A stretch of 64,000 nucleotides of DNA, taken from NCBI RefSeq assembly GCF_000090795.2, contig NW_003546242.1:1207686-1271685 (forward strand), read 5' to 3'. The position numbers and the translations under genes were made by a program. Under the pieces are notes generated by a model, which was not told where the DNA came from, did no database searches, and was given only the letters and a program-made list of their open reading frames with translations. Positions 45,312 to 56,604 of the stretch are shown here, piece after piece. The first letter of the stretch is position 1; each line of letters opens with the position of its first letter. The DNA is from Amphimedon queenslandica. Lineage: Eukaryota > Porifera > Demospongiae > Haplosclerida > Niphatidae.

Positions 45312-46483
45312 CACATCATTGAATTATGGTACTCTTTTACCTGACAATAGAGATGAAGTTTTTAGGTAGGAATTTTATGAAAACATTACTTTTTCCATTT
45401 TTCTTGCATTTAGTGCTAGTTGGGTGACAATAAATGGAATTACTTATTCCATTGGACTAGTAGCAATAGTTCTTTCCAGCTTAACATCAATCTGTGGTGA
45501 AACAGTTGACTCAATACTTTATGACACTGATAACAGCTTACTGGTAACTTGCAGTCTTTTTACTGTTGCTTCTGTGTCACACTATCATGCTTATGAAGTT
45601 GTGTCCTGAAAATAATGAATTTAGTGTTCTAAAACAAGTCCAAGTTTCAGATGCTACTCCTCTTTTATTGTACTCACTTAAAAAACACTCAGATTATTGT
45701 TATATTATAATACAACATTCCTGAAAGCATTTAATTTTTTAATTTTAGTTTTAGTTTATAAAAGTGCGCTTTTAATACCATCACCAAAGACACACCGAAA
45801 GAAAGTGTGATGTAAGTATCATTTATTGTTGTCTGATGTGAATGGCACACCTTACTTTTTACAGTGATGAATGAGTAGTTTACTGTACTAAAATTTTACT
45901 CTAACCACTGGAAACTCTAGTTGTACAAATATACCTTTGAAAAATTAAAAATGATTATGCTAAAACATGTACATCCATTACACCATTAATAAAAGAGGCA
46001 GCTTTTTATTTAAATTCTGAGATGGAGAATGCACTTTACTTTTACTCTTTGTATCTCTACTTTCACAAGTAAATTATAATAAAACAATAATGAACAAACA
46101 AATACAGTCTTCACACTTAATAGTGAAAATGAGTATTATTATTACTCATAGTAATAGGTGAGGAGATCTGCTTAATTGGCAATTCTGTGTGCTTACCTTT
46201 GTCTGCATTTACAACTGTTAAGCAATTGCCTATCAGAAGATGAGACTACATTACAACCCTTTTATGAAAGTTTATGGATCAGAGACAAGTGGTACATTCA
46301 GGCCTTTATTAGAGGACAAAGCTAAGTCTGAAAGTTGGCGTTTCCATGCTAGTGTAATGCTCAGATAGTGTTGCAATTTGAGAGGTGTAACCTGTGCCGT
46401 CAAGTCTTGTATTTTCAAAGTACAAGCTAAATTCTACTCAGACACAGTTGCTGCTAGAGCTAGCTAATTCGCAACTTAACATA
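45312..46483. other. Gene-free stretch between EnSpm-like element and MITE
   Basis: One 61-residue + frame at 45424-45609 has a possible membrane-like segment (GLVAIVLSSL) but no recognised family. Nothing else seen. Confidence 0.35.
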
Positions 46484-47146
46484 TGTGACCATAATTGACA
46501 AAAGGTACCTTATGGCGGATTTTAAAATTCGTCTTTAAAATGAAAAATATCAACCTGTGAGTGCTCTGTTAGTCAAAAATTGTGACCCGATATGAGAAAA
46601 CCAGGCTATCTGCGGGAATTATCAATTAGAGATATGGCTTCTCAAAGTTGTGACAGTGGTATCTTATCAAAACTGGGATTATATCAGAAATGTATTCTAT
46701 GAAGAATTTCCTTTCATTTGATACCAAGTTTGCCCATAAATAAGTTAAAAGAGGTAATATACAGACCTTTCCTTTTGTTGTGCACCATGTAAATAATGCA
46801 AAATATAATGATAAAAATGGCTGTAACTCAATTACATCCGTTTAGACTTCTTTTTCAAAATTAATCATAACTCAGCACTGTATGTGTCAAATGACATGGA
46901 ACAAAGACCAAAAGAAAGGAAAGCTATGCTTAATTATGTACTGTGTCAATCTCATTTTTCAATTTTGGAGCATATAGCCTGGTTTTCTCATATTGGGTCA
47001 CAATTGTTTCCATAAGCTACATAGTAACTTTTTGCATCCTCTGGAGTAATTTTATGATCAATGGAGCTCAGGAAGTTGGATTTTTTAGGCTATAAAGACC
47101 AATTTTCCTATCCGCCATAAGGTACCTTTTGTCAATTATGGTCACA
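46484..47146. mobile_element. TGTGACCATAATTGAC MITE, copy 3, carrying an inner MITE
   Basis: Ends TGTGACCATAATTGACAAAA and the inverse, with interior matching copies at 8688 and 25933. It is enlarged by a 422-bp element at 46581-47002. Flanks ...ATA / TATA... would allow a TA duplication. Confidence 0.88.
46581..47002. mobile_element. Inner MITE with TGTGACCC inverted ends
   Basis: TGTGACCCGATATGAGAAAA followed by CCAGGCTAT at the left is matched inversely by ATAGCCTGGTTTTCTCATAT followed by TGGGTCACA at the right. AT on both sides may be a 2-bp duplication. The uninterrupted MITE at 8688-8926 shows the empty site. Confidence 0.85.
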
Positions 47147-47149
47147 TAT

Positions 47150-47594
47150 ACATGTGGTTTAAAACTGAAAGATGCAAACTTACCAAATGAGTTTGCCAAC
47201 ATTGAACTACGAAGTCACCTGGGTAGAGATCCCATAGCGAAACTTTAATATTTAGCCAAGTTATAACCAAGTTGTATCTGCTGTGGTAAAGCAGAGCCGG
47301 ATGCTACTGAAGGGATTTATCCACAAAGTAAATCTTTATAGTTTAAGTTAATTTTAATCACTTTTTGATAATAATAATAATAATAACAATAACAAATAAT
47401 CAACCCGCCCGCCCGCACCCGGCCCTGTCATTGGTTTTATTTAATGGCTTAGGCTATTTAAATTTAGTAATAGTTTGACACGCAAATATTATTTTTTTTG
47501 AATTTAAAAATGTTTTTTTAAAGACACTACATCTTATTATTACACGGTTAAAATTTTTGATATTATTTTTCATTATAATTTAATTGTATCTTCA
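47150..47594. other. Spacer with short repeats
   Basis: Contains an AATAATAATAATAACAATAA microsatellite at about 47370 and a GCCCGCCCGCACCCGG tract at 47406, the most G+C-rich stretch nearby. No gene. Confidence 0.4.
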
Positions 47595-47847
47595 AAAGAA
47601 CATAAACATTTTAAAAAACAAGATTGAGTAGGATTCCGAACGACCAACGAAAATACAAAATTAAAATCCTAGTCTCGTGACACAAATTCTACTCTACATT
47701 GTACTTTTAATGTTATGATTTAAAAGTTATGGATCACCGTACAATGTAATGAAGAATTTGCTTCACGAAAGTAGGATTTCCATTTCGTATTTTCATTGGT
47801 CGTTCAGAATCCTACTCAATTTTTTTAATTTTTTATGTCCGTTTTTG
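47595..47847. mobile_element. Fold-back element with ~85-100 bp arms
   Basis: The left arm (from TTGAGTAGGATTC at 47624 to about 47710) is the near-complete inverse of the right arm (about 47735 to GAATCCTACTCAA at 47820). Shared internal blocks are GAACGACCAA, GAAAATAC, AAATCCTA and ACATTGTAC. Weaker inverse similarity (ACATAAA, TTAAAAAA) extends outside both arms. The loop is only about 25 bp. A MITE or palindromic element with no coding capacity. Confidence 0.8.
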
Positions 47848-48959
47848 TGTTGATTTTTTGTAATATTTATAATATTCTTTCAGTTACATTTGTCATACTT
47901 TTTGATTCTACACAAACAATAAGTTTCTTTATTATTATTGTCATTGTTATGATTTTACAGCATTTATAAATATGAAGGACAGCACTGATTGAATTGAAAA
48001 GATATGGTGAAGGACTATCTACTATACTGATGACAAGTGAAATGAATACTATAGCTTGACGTGAATCCTTGTTCAAGAAGTTCAATCTTCCCAGCAATCC
48101 TGTAGCTATTTCTGCAGGTTCTTCCTGTTGTCAAGTTCATATTATCATTAGCATGATAACATTAATTGTGGCGAGCAAAAGTGAGCCCCACATCATCGAG
48201 TCGAGTATGTCTGTCTGTCTGTTTGTTTGTACACATATGTCACTCCTATTTATGCGTGTATAAAAAATAATTATCACACATTTTAGAATGATAATTTTGA
48301 TAATTACAGTACCACGTGCAAAGACAATGAGTAAGAGTAAAGCAACTTAACAGGAAGATAGGAGTTGAAGAGTACTTAAGAAACAAGGGAGCTTGCCTCG
48401 GTTCAAAGAGGACTCAAAAACATTGACAGTCATTGAAGTCATTCCATTTAGTGTGCTATATCTGAAAGATATCTTGGAACAGGCTAAGATGTTTGTCCAA
48501 CCACTTCACTGTAGCATTGTCGCCACTAACATTTAAATTTCAGAGGTAATTTATACTAGTAATGTTTCTATAAAATGAGATTGAATGCCCATGCCTGCCA
48601 AATATGCCAGGTTTTATTAGTTATTACAATAATAGTTACAAAGTGGCTAGAGGTCCAATAACCGGACATGGTTATTCAGAGCTAGAGTTCCAGTAACATG
48701 GGCTTCGTCCCTATATATACTGGGGCTGCACCCAATGATGTGGAAATTGCTAGTCATGCCTGTCTTTAACTAAGTTTTAAACAAATTGTCCGGTTTTGCT
48801 GTCTAAAATTGGCCACTACGACCGACATATTTAATTTTAATACTAATATAAAAGGACATGAAACCCCACCCATTATTACATAACATGCATTAGGGCCATG
48901 TGGAGATACCTTCCTAGTGTAAACGGGCCTCAATCTTCTCCTGTATTCTTGAATAGATC
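47848..48959. other. Gene-free stretch upstream of hAT-3
   Basis: Contains a short GTCTGTCTGTCTGTTTGTTT run near 48210. Short tracts such as GTCCGGTTTTG near 48788 may belong to the hAT-3 5' end. No gene. Confidence 0.35.
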
Positions 48960-50355
48960 AAAAATAAGGACTACCTAACCATCTTCTAGTGATGATGAAA
49001 GAGGTGATGTCTCTACTTCCATTGCTAATATCACTGAAGTGAAGGAATGTAGTGCTAGATCTTTATCTGCAGCTATCGTTAACTATTTGAAAAACAAAGG
49101 TATTGACATTTCAAGAATTGCTGGCCTAGGAAGTGATGGAGCAAGTGTAATTGTAGGTAGACACAATGGTTTTGGAGCCATTTTAAAACAACCAAATCCA
49201 TTCATGGTCTCAATGCATTGTGTGGCACATAAACTAGCACTTGCTAGTGAGAGTGCTTCTCCTGCCGTACCATACTGTTCTCAACATCATGCAACACTAC
49301 GTGGTTTATATAACTTCTTTCATACTTCTGCTAGTCATTTTCCACATTGAGGGAAGTGATGGATATACTGGATGACCCTGTGGTACAAATTCAGCAGATT
49401 CACACCATTTGATGGTTGACAATGCATTGGGCTGTGGAGGCTGTTCGTAAGTGCTACAGTTCTCTTCTATCTACTTTTTCTAGTATAGCTGTAGAAGGTA
49501 ATGATCATGCAGCTAAAGGCTTATACAATGTAATTTGCAACTACAAGTTTGTTATTTTTAATCACTTCCTATGTGATATCCTTGGATAATTTACATAATT
49601 AAGCTGTTTTTTCCAGCAAGATAAAATTGATGTTTCTCAAGTTCAAAGCGCTATTGAAGCTACTATTGCTTCAGTGAGAAATAACTATATAGACTGTGAA
49701 GAGTTTGGTGGAGAGTATTTGCTACAGAGATCTCAATAACCCCTTACTTTTTGAAGACCACAAAATTACTTAAGGCCCAAGAGATGAGCCACAATGCTTT
49801 GCCAACATTCGCATGTTTGCCACAGCTGTAGTTGATAATATTTTAGATAGGTTTCCTGACCTACCTTTGTGGTCTTCCATTAAGACCTTTGACCCTGCTT
49901 CTTATCCAGATTAGGCAACTCATTTCATAAATTTTGAATAAAATAATGTAAAGATTCTCATGAAGCAATTTGGTCAAGTAAAAGTGATTGATAGGCAAGA
50001 CGTCAAGTAATTAGTCAATCCAACCTCCTTTCAATAAGAATGGCCTATTTTTAAGAGAACTGTTTATTGAGGTCTTACTTTTAAGCCAAAAAGATCCTGA
50101 CCAAGAGAAATGTTTTTTCTACATTTTGCAAGCTTTTGGAGTTGCTGGTTGTGCTAGCTATGTCCTCCGTGCCATGTGAAAGAGGCGTTTTAGCACATAA
50201 TTGAATCAGAACCAAGTTTCATCAAAAAGTTGTAGTGAACACTGTTAAATCTCTTATGTTCGTATCAATCATTGGACCAGATCCAGAGGGTTTTAATTAT
50301 AAAAGTTCACTTCATGAGTGGAAAAGAAGAAGCCGTCATATTTATACATCTTCCT
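48960..50355 (+). pseudogene. hAT-3 transposase relic (ZNF862-like)
   Basis: The frame 49039-49350 has CSARSLSAAIVNYLKNKGID, IAGLGSDGASVIVGRHNGFG and MHCVAHKLALASES, the DGA..M.G...G ... HC.AH box. Subsequent broken blocks are SHFPH then LREVMDILDDPVVQIQQIHT, YKFVIFNHFLCDILG near 49550 and QSAIEATIASVRNNYIDCEE near 49650. The C-terminus near 50180-50340 reads like a hAT dimerisation block ending NTVKSLMFVSIIGPDPEGFN. It belongs to the same broad family as hAT-1 but is not a close copy. Stops and frameshifts throughout; ends not located. Confidence 0.72.
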
Positions 50356-50399
50356 GTGAAAAACTAGTATCACTATTAATAACTATAATGCACTCTCTC

Positions 50400-50980
50400 T
50401 ACTTCTCTTTCATCCTTTTTTTATGTAATGTAAAATACATTTAAAACATTTGTAAAATAATTATTCAATGTCCAAAAAATATTTATTTAAAAGGACAAAT
50501 GACTGAACAGGAACACTTCTAACAGGACATTTGTCCAGCAAGAAAAAAAATTTCCACATAATTGGCTGCACCGCAGTAGAAATAATACACTGCTTCATTA
50601 TCGAAATGGAGTATAAATACAATAAGCAGCAGGGTTGTGGTGGCAGTTGAGAGGCTCGTGTCGATTGCAAGGACATCGGCAGTGGTTCCAATTCGGTCAG
50701 GATAAAAACTATATGCTGCAGCTTGTGATTTTTCTTTTTTGAATAACTATTTTGCTTTTTCTTACTTTCTTCGCTTAGTTACATCAAAATATAAACACCA
50801 TCTCGTAGATGTTAGCCTTCGGGTTCGTAGGGTTGCAATTGGGGCTTATTGTTTAGTTTTTAGAGCACCCTTTTGTACATGCAACAAAAGGATGCCGTTA
50901 AAAATATTACAGGTGTATCTTTCTTCCTCCACTACAAAAAAATAAAGAGTAAGTTTCTTCTGTTTCTGCTTTACCTGCAG
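50400..50980. other. Spacer with short inverted segments
   Basis: AGGACAAATG near 50491 and AGGACATTTGTCCAGC near 50523 resemble subterminal hAT sequence and may mark the hAT-3 3' end. No gene recognised. Confidence 0.3.
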
Positions 50981-51830
50981 GCATGTTGTTTTGTGCTACC
51001 AATGCCATGTGTAGGTTTGCCAGCACCAAAATATGCACTAGAGAATATACATGTAGAATAGTCTCTTGCTGAGGAATCTATTGTAGAACAGTCCACAGTA
51101 CTGGTTTTTAAAGAGTGAGATTTGATAATTCAGTGATTAGTAATAATAATTACATTTTTGTAGGCAGACTTTGAGTAGTTTATTACGTAATCATAAGAAC
51201 AAGCTTCCTTCTGAAGGTTTTGAGATTCAGGAAATAACAGTCAGGTGCCACTTAGTATGGGAGGACATAAAAATATTTCTGAACAACATAGCTAACAGAT
51301 TTTCTTTTTCTATGATTGTGGAGTTTGCAGGTGAACCTGCTTGTGCTGGGGATGGCCCTTGTCAGAAATACATCCGTCTAGCTATATCAAATGCTCCATA
51401 AAAGCCTATGATGTTTCAATCCAGTCGAGTAATTCATAACACTCACTCTCAAATGAATAAAGTGTTATTAAATTTGGGCCAAATGTTTGCTGCATCAGTA
51501 ATTCAAGGTGGTCCGGGTCCATCTGCTTTACTATCATAGATTTACATGTACTTTTGCACTGGATTAGAAGATGTAGCATTAACAGTCAATAATATCACTT
51601 GCCAGCACACTAAGGAATTGATGGAAAAGTTACGGCCTGCTAAATATTTAGCTGAAAGCCATTTTATGACTGTTCTGTACATGCAATTATGAAAATTACT
51701 GAGTCCGAAAAATTGAGTGATTTTTTGATGGCTGAAAAGTCTTCTGTTATTTTTGATAGTGGTTTTGCTAAACCAGTATCATCTTTTGCAATGAGTGACA
51801 TTGATGATATTTGTAGCATTTTGTGAAAAT
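50981..51830 (+). pseudogene. HECT-type E3 ligase-like fragment (G2E3-like)
   Basis: HECT ligases pass ubiquitin to substrates through a C-terminal cysteine. Here QTLSSLLRNHKNKL and WEDIKIFLNNIANRFSFSMI lead into IVEFAGEPACAGDGPCQKYI (near 51325-51375, equivalent to the V.F.GE.A.D.GG..REF region at the start of G2E3-like HECT domains). Then MNKVLLNLGQMFAASVIQGG and PGPSALLS follow at 51450-51530, with GLEDVALTVNNI after a stop. The usual D-GG-R/E-F residues are changed and the catalytic-cysteine lobe is not seen. An AG before 51164 and the exon-like segment LPMPCVGLPAPKYALENIH (near 51000) suggest an intron-containing origin. Host gene decay or transposon passenger cannot be told apart. Confidence 0.55.
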
Positions 51831-51834
51831 TTTC

Positions 51835-52149
51835 TTGCATTACATAGTTTTAGCTGTTGTTATACTAATAAAAGATATGTTGGCAATCTGCATGATGCTT
51901 GTGACTGCTTATAATTACATTATAATTGCAGCAAAAAGATTTAAATGTGGAAGGTACTAAACATAGCAGTTTTCACACCAAACCATGGCCTGGGTTTTTC
52001 TGTTAAAGGACTTGATCTGGAAACCTTCTGTAGTGTGAAAACTATAAAAAATTTCTTGCATCTACGCCAATTTTGAAATATTAATAGTGAACAGTTTTGT
52101 AGTATCAGTTATGATTTATGCTGCAGTGCTGACATATCAAGTAGTACAT
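51835..52149. other. Spacer
   Basis: No gene recognised between the HECT-like fragment and the tandem array. Confidence 0.35.
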
Positions 52150-54470
52150 TTAATACTATAAAACTGAGAAAAGAGGAAACAAGTATCAACAAGTAAGTAG
52201 AACATAAAACAATTTCAAAAACGAACCTCAGATCATAAAAAAGCAATGTTACTAGTCACATCTGTTTTAAAAAACCAAGAAAAGGAGAAACAAATAGCGC
52301 GAAGTCTGTAGTAAATGAAACATGATTTTTATACACATTTCAATTAATAAGTTAGTCTGATCTGTGACAAATCGTAAAACCTACACCATAAAACTGAAAA
52401 AGGACACGAATAGTATGATGTTACTAGAATGTGCAATATTGTTTTAAAAACCAGTCTCTAAGAATAAGAAATCAATCACTTCTGGTATTTTAAACTACAC
52501 TATAAACCGAAATAATAAAGTTGTGAGAAGTAAGTAGTACATAAGACATTTCAAATCTAGTGCAGTTAAGAACTCAGTCTGATCAGTCACTCCTGACTAT
52601 TGGAAAAATGAGAATATAAGACATAAATAATGAAAGTGCAAACATCACTTTATAAAATTTTACCTCAAATGATAAGGAGTCAGTCTTATCAGTCATTACT
52701 GGTGTCCTAATACTGTGAAACTAAGAAAAGATAAAACAAATAGTGAGATGTGAGTAGTACATGAAACAAAACTTCTATACCAATTTCAGTGATTAAACCA
52801 TTACTCCTAGTATAAACTATACAATGCAACTGAGGAAAAAGAAACAAATAGTGAAAAGTCAATACAATATGAAACATGAATTTCAACCAAATTTGAACAG
52901 TAAAAACTAAGATAGATTTGTCACTCCTGGTATAAGCTATACCAGGAAACTAAGAAAAGAAGAAACAAAAGTGAGAAGTCATTAAAACATATCAAAAGCC
53001 AACCTCCAATGATATGAGTTTGGTCTGATCTGTTACTCCTGGTATAAACTATACCATAAAATTGAGGAAACAAGAAAGTAGTGAGAAGTCAGTAGAACAT
53101 GAAACATTTCAAAAACCAGCCTCAAATGATAAAATCTCAGTCTAATCACTTACTAATGGTATTTTGGACTGTACAATAAACTGAGAAACAGAACAGAGGG
53201 AAAAGTGAGTAGTAGATAAAAAATTTTGAAACAAATTTTAAGTAGTAAGTTATCTCTATCTGATCCGTTACTCCTGATATTACCACGAAACTCAGAAAAG
53301 AAAAAAAATTGTGTGAAGACAGCTGAACATGAAACAAATGAAAACCACCCGCAAATGATAAGAACTCTGTCAAATCATTCACTTCTGGTATTTTGAACTA
53401 TAAAACTGAGAAAACAAAAAGCAAATAGGGAGGAGTAGTACATGAAACATTATTAAACTAATTTCAAATAATAATAACTCTGTCTGATCCGTTACTCCTA
53501 ATATAAACTGTATAGCGAAACTGAAAAAAAGGAATAAACAAAAAGTGTTGTCAGTACAACGAAACATATCAAAAACTAACCTCAATTTATATGAACTTAG
53601 TCCAGTCATTCATTTCTGGTATTTTAAAGTATACTATGAAATTTAAAATCAGCAAATAGTGAGAAACTAGTAGTACATGAAACATTTGTGAGAATATTAA
53701 GTATAGTATGTAAATGAAAAAAGAATAAACAAATAAGGAGAAGTGATTAGAACTTAAAAACTTTAAAAATCCACCATCACATGACAAAAACAGTCCTATC
53801 AGTCACTGCTGGTATTTTTATACTACGCAACTGAGAAGAAAAGAAATAAGTTGTAAGATGTGACTAGTGCGTGAAACATTACTTTAAAACAAAATTACTT
53901 AGTAAGAACAAGTTTAGTCTGTCACTCCTGGTGTAAACTACACCATGAAACTGAGGAATGAAGAAACAACTAGTTGATAGTCAGTAGAACATAAAAAATC
54001 ATTTTAATAACCAACCTGATCAGTCACTTTTGGTATTCAGAAAATGAGAAAACAAAAAAAATAGTGAGAAGTGATTAAAACATGACATCAATTGAAATCA
54101 ATTGTCAAACGATAAAAACTCAGCATTATTAGTCTTTGCTTGTATTTTCAACATACCTATAAAACTTCAAAAACCAACCTTATGTGATTAAACTTCTTAT
54201 CAGTCATTTCTATTCATTTAAACTATACAATGAAAGTGAGAAATGATGAAATGGAATGGGACAATTTGGTAGTACATGCAGCATCATTGTTAAAACCATT
54301 TTAAATAGTTAGAACTAAGTCTAATCCATAAATATTGGTATGAACTATATCATGAAACTGAGAAAAAAACAAGTAGTGGAAAGTCTTGGAAATATGCAAC
54401 ATCAAATCAAAAACTAACCTCTAATTATATGAAATCAGTCACTTCTCATATTTTAAGCTTTAAAAACTTA
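52150..54470. repeat. Degenerate tandem array, ~115-bp unit, about 20 copies
   Basis: Each unit contains, in order, AAACTGAGAAAAGAAGAAAC, AATAGTGAGAAGTCAGTAG, ACATGAAACATTTCAAAAAC, CAACCTCAAATGATAAAAAC and CAGTCTGATCAGTCACTCCT, then GGTATTTTAAACTATAC. Unit starts fall near 52156, 52390, 52500, 52610, 52720, 52826, 52936, 53055, 53170, 53288, 53405, 53517 and 53630, and continue with more decay to about 54460. Short open minus frames within it (for example 53146-53787) are shadows of the repeat. Units differ by many substitutions and small indels, so the array is old. Confidence 0.85.
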
Positions 54471-54479
54471 CAGGAACTA

Positions 54480-55599
54480 AGTTCATTCTTAACTTTTCGG
54501 ATACATTGTCAGTACAATGTAGTTATGTACTATGTATGAAGTTAATTGTTTTATCACAATTATTGCAAATACACAGTAATTTAAGCTGCTTTTACCATTT
54601 TCTGTTTTTTCTTTATACCTTACGGTACATGTAATCTCTCTCTCTCTCTCCCTCTCTGAGCATATGTTCAGAACTTATGTCCAAACCAAAACCCAGCCTT
54701 AATTAGTAATAACAGCTAATTATAAATGTGGTAGCCTATATGTAGCATTGAGGTTGATTTTTCAAGAGGGTGGCAGTTTTTTATGATTTTCATACACAAA
54801 CCCCTTTTATCTCATATTTTACAGTATTATAAGTGGCTTAAATAAGCTCTCCTTCACTGACAGATTCTCCTAGTACCTTCAAAAAGAGTGAATAGTAATG
54901 TAGTGGGAGCATTTCTTAGCAGGCCCAAATTCAAAGTTTCTAAAAAATTCTTCAGACTTTTATTTCTTTCACCTTCTATGCACCAGATAATCTTTTAATG
55001 CAGAGCACCGCTCAAGTTGGCTTTTACATTATATTGTGCTTTGGTCAAGGACCACAAAGGTACTACAAAAAGAAGAAAGAACAGGTAGCGAATTGAAAGA
55101 CAAAATCCAGCTGCAGACACTGCGTGGGTTTTTGGTTTGATGCCATCTTAATTTACGTGCACATGATCAGTATAAAAATAATTAAGCTAACCACACAATC
55201 ATAACAGAAAGTAATTGATCACATTAAGAAAAAAGAATGGAAACAGGTAAGTAAAAAAACTTTAAACATGGGAGAATAGTTGGATTGAATTTGGAAAAAG
55301 GAAACAAAAGGATACTTGCAAACTGGTGGGGTAAGAAATCCTACACCACTGCATCAAAAATGAAAGATTCATATAGTGCTATCATAGTAGGTTGTGAGGA
55401 TAAATTTCTATGCTTTTGTGTAAGTCTTGATGCATTGGTGTAAGATTTCTTATTACACTAGTTGGCAAGTATCCTCTTGTTTCTTTACTTTTTCCCACAT
55501 ATTAAAAGTTTTTATTTACTGGTGTATAATAATTATCTGAAGCAAATGGTCAAGCACAAGTTAAATTTATTGTGCAAGAAGAAAGGAAAGCAATACAGG
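54480..55599. other. Gene-free stretch
   Basis: Contains a (CT)n run at about 54637-54657. At 55280-55480 a TACTTGCAAACTGG / AAGTATCCTCTTG pair with CAAAAGGATACTTGC and its inverse suggests a decayed fold-back of about 200 bp. No gene recognised. Confidence 0.4.
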
Positions 55600-55965
55600 C
55601 TAGTTGTAGTGGTAAGCCCAGGTATTAGATAATGTAATTTTGTGTCAGCACACATGTAATTGTACAAGTAACAAGAGTTTCATAATGCAGGCAGGGAGGT
55701 GACAGTTTGGCCATAAAAAAACTTTTAGCCCCCAGTTCTGGTTCTGAAGACCGGACTGCCTAGCCTGCTGTTCACCACGGCTTTCATGCTAACACAGTTA
55801 TAGTAAAAGTTTGTTTATATTGTACCAAGGTATGACAAGAATTGGTGTCTCTGAGTCTTGAAAAGATGGTCAAGGCAGAGATGCTGGGTGGATAGCCAGA
55901 AAAAAAGTGGGTAGGCAAACTAAGAGCATCAACCAACTGTGGCCAAGACTCTGACATCTGACTAC
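55600..55965 (+). repeat. Dispersed ~370-bp repeat, copy 1
   Basis: Shares with 63080-63480, in the same order and orientation: AGTGGTAAGCCCAG, GCAGG.AGGG.GGTGA.AG, CCCCCAGTTCTGGTTCT, CTGCTGTTCA, CATGCTAACACAGT and CAACC..CTGT. Non-coding, probably a MITE or SINE-like family. Confidence 0.75.
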
Positions 55966-56560
55966 TGACAAAAGTTATGCATAGTGTCCTGTATTAAATT
56001 ATTGTCACATTAATTTTCTCTCTCTCAGCATATGTTTCATATGAACATGTCTATGCATAAATAATTCATTAAAGGCCATTGCACTGAAAAACGACCTATT
56101 TTTATTGGTAAAAAAGAAATGAATATTATGTTATTACTTATTCTAAAGTAATTATAATGAAACAAGCGTAACATTGTAAAAATATTCCTATAATTGTTTT
56201 CACGACGTTACATGTACAGCTGGGTTCTTATTAAGACTTATGAAGGTTCTCCCTACCTTCTAATGCTTCAAGAAAAGACTTCAGACAGTATCTCTATTTT
56301 CTTTTGCTGTTAGAAAACTTATAACTTTGTCCCGTCTCAAAACCGCCATTTTGTTTGCTGTGAGCACACCCACTTATTCAACGTTGGCGGGTGGTTGCCA
56401 AGGCTAGTTATTTTTCCAATACAACATGTATAAAAAAATGAAGTGTTAACATACAATCATATATATATATCGCACGTGGGTCAACCTTGTGGCTACGCCC
56501 CTAAGTCGTAAAACTTTTTCGTTACTCAGTTATAAGACTCTAAACTAAGTACTTTCTGTT
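55966..56560. other. Upstream of THAP gene, no coding feature
   Basis: Contains a short ATATATATAT run near 56460. The following TATCGCACGTGGGTCAAC may be close to the element's left end; no inverse partner was found. Confidence 0.35.
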
Positions 56561-56572
56561 TGTGTGCGTGGT

Positions 56573-56586
56573 CACGTGTGACGTCA
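56573..56586 (+). promoter_or_regulatory. Overlapping E-box and CRE-like site
   Basis: CACGTG (56573-56578) is immediately followed by a perfect TGACGTCA palindrome (56579-56586), 18 bp before the THAP-domain ATG at 56605. Known as bHLH and CREB/ATF-type binding sites; function here is inference. Confidence 0.5.
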
Positions 56587-56604
56587 CAACAGGTGGAAGT
56601 GAAC

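Noticed and set aside
53146-53787. Phe-rich membrane-like minus frames
   Set aside because: They recur with the ~115-bp tandem units and are shadows of the repeat.
52150-54470. CRISPR array
   Set aside because: Units are about 115 bp, degenerate throughout, with no short conserved repeat separated by unique spacers, and the DNA is eukaryotic.
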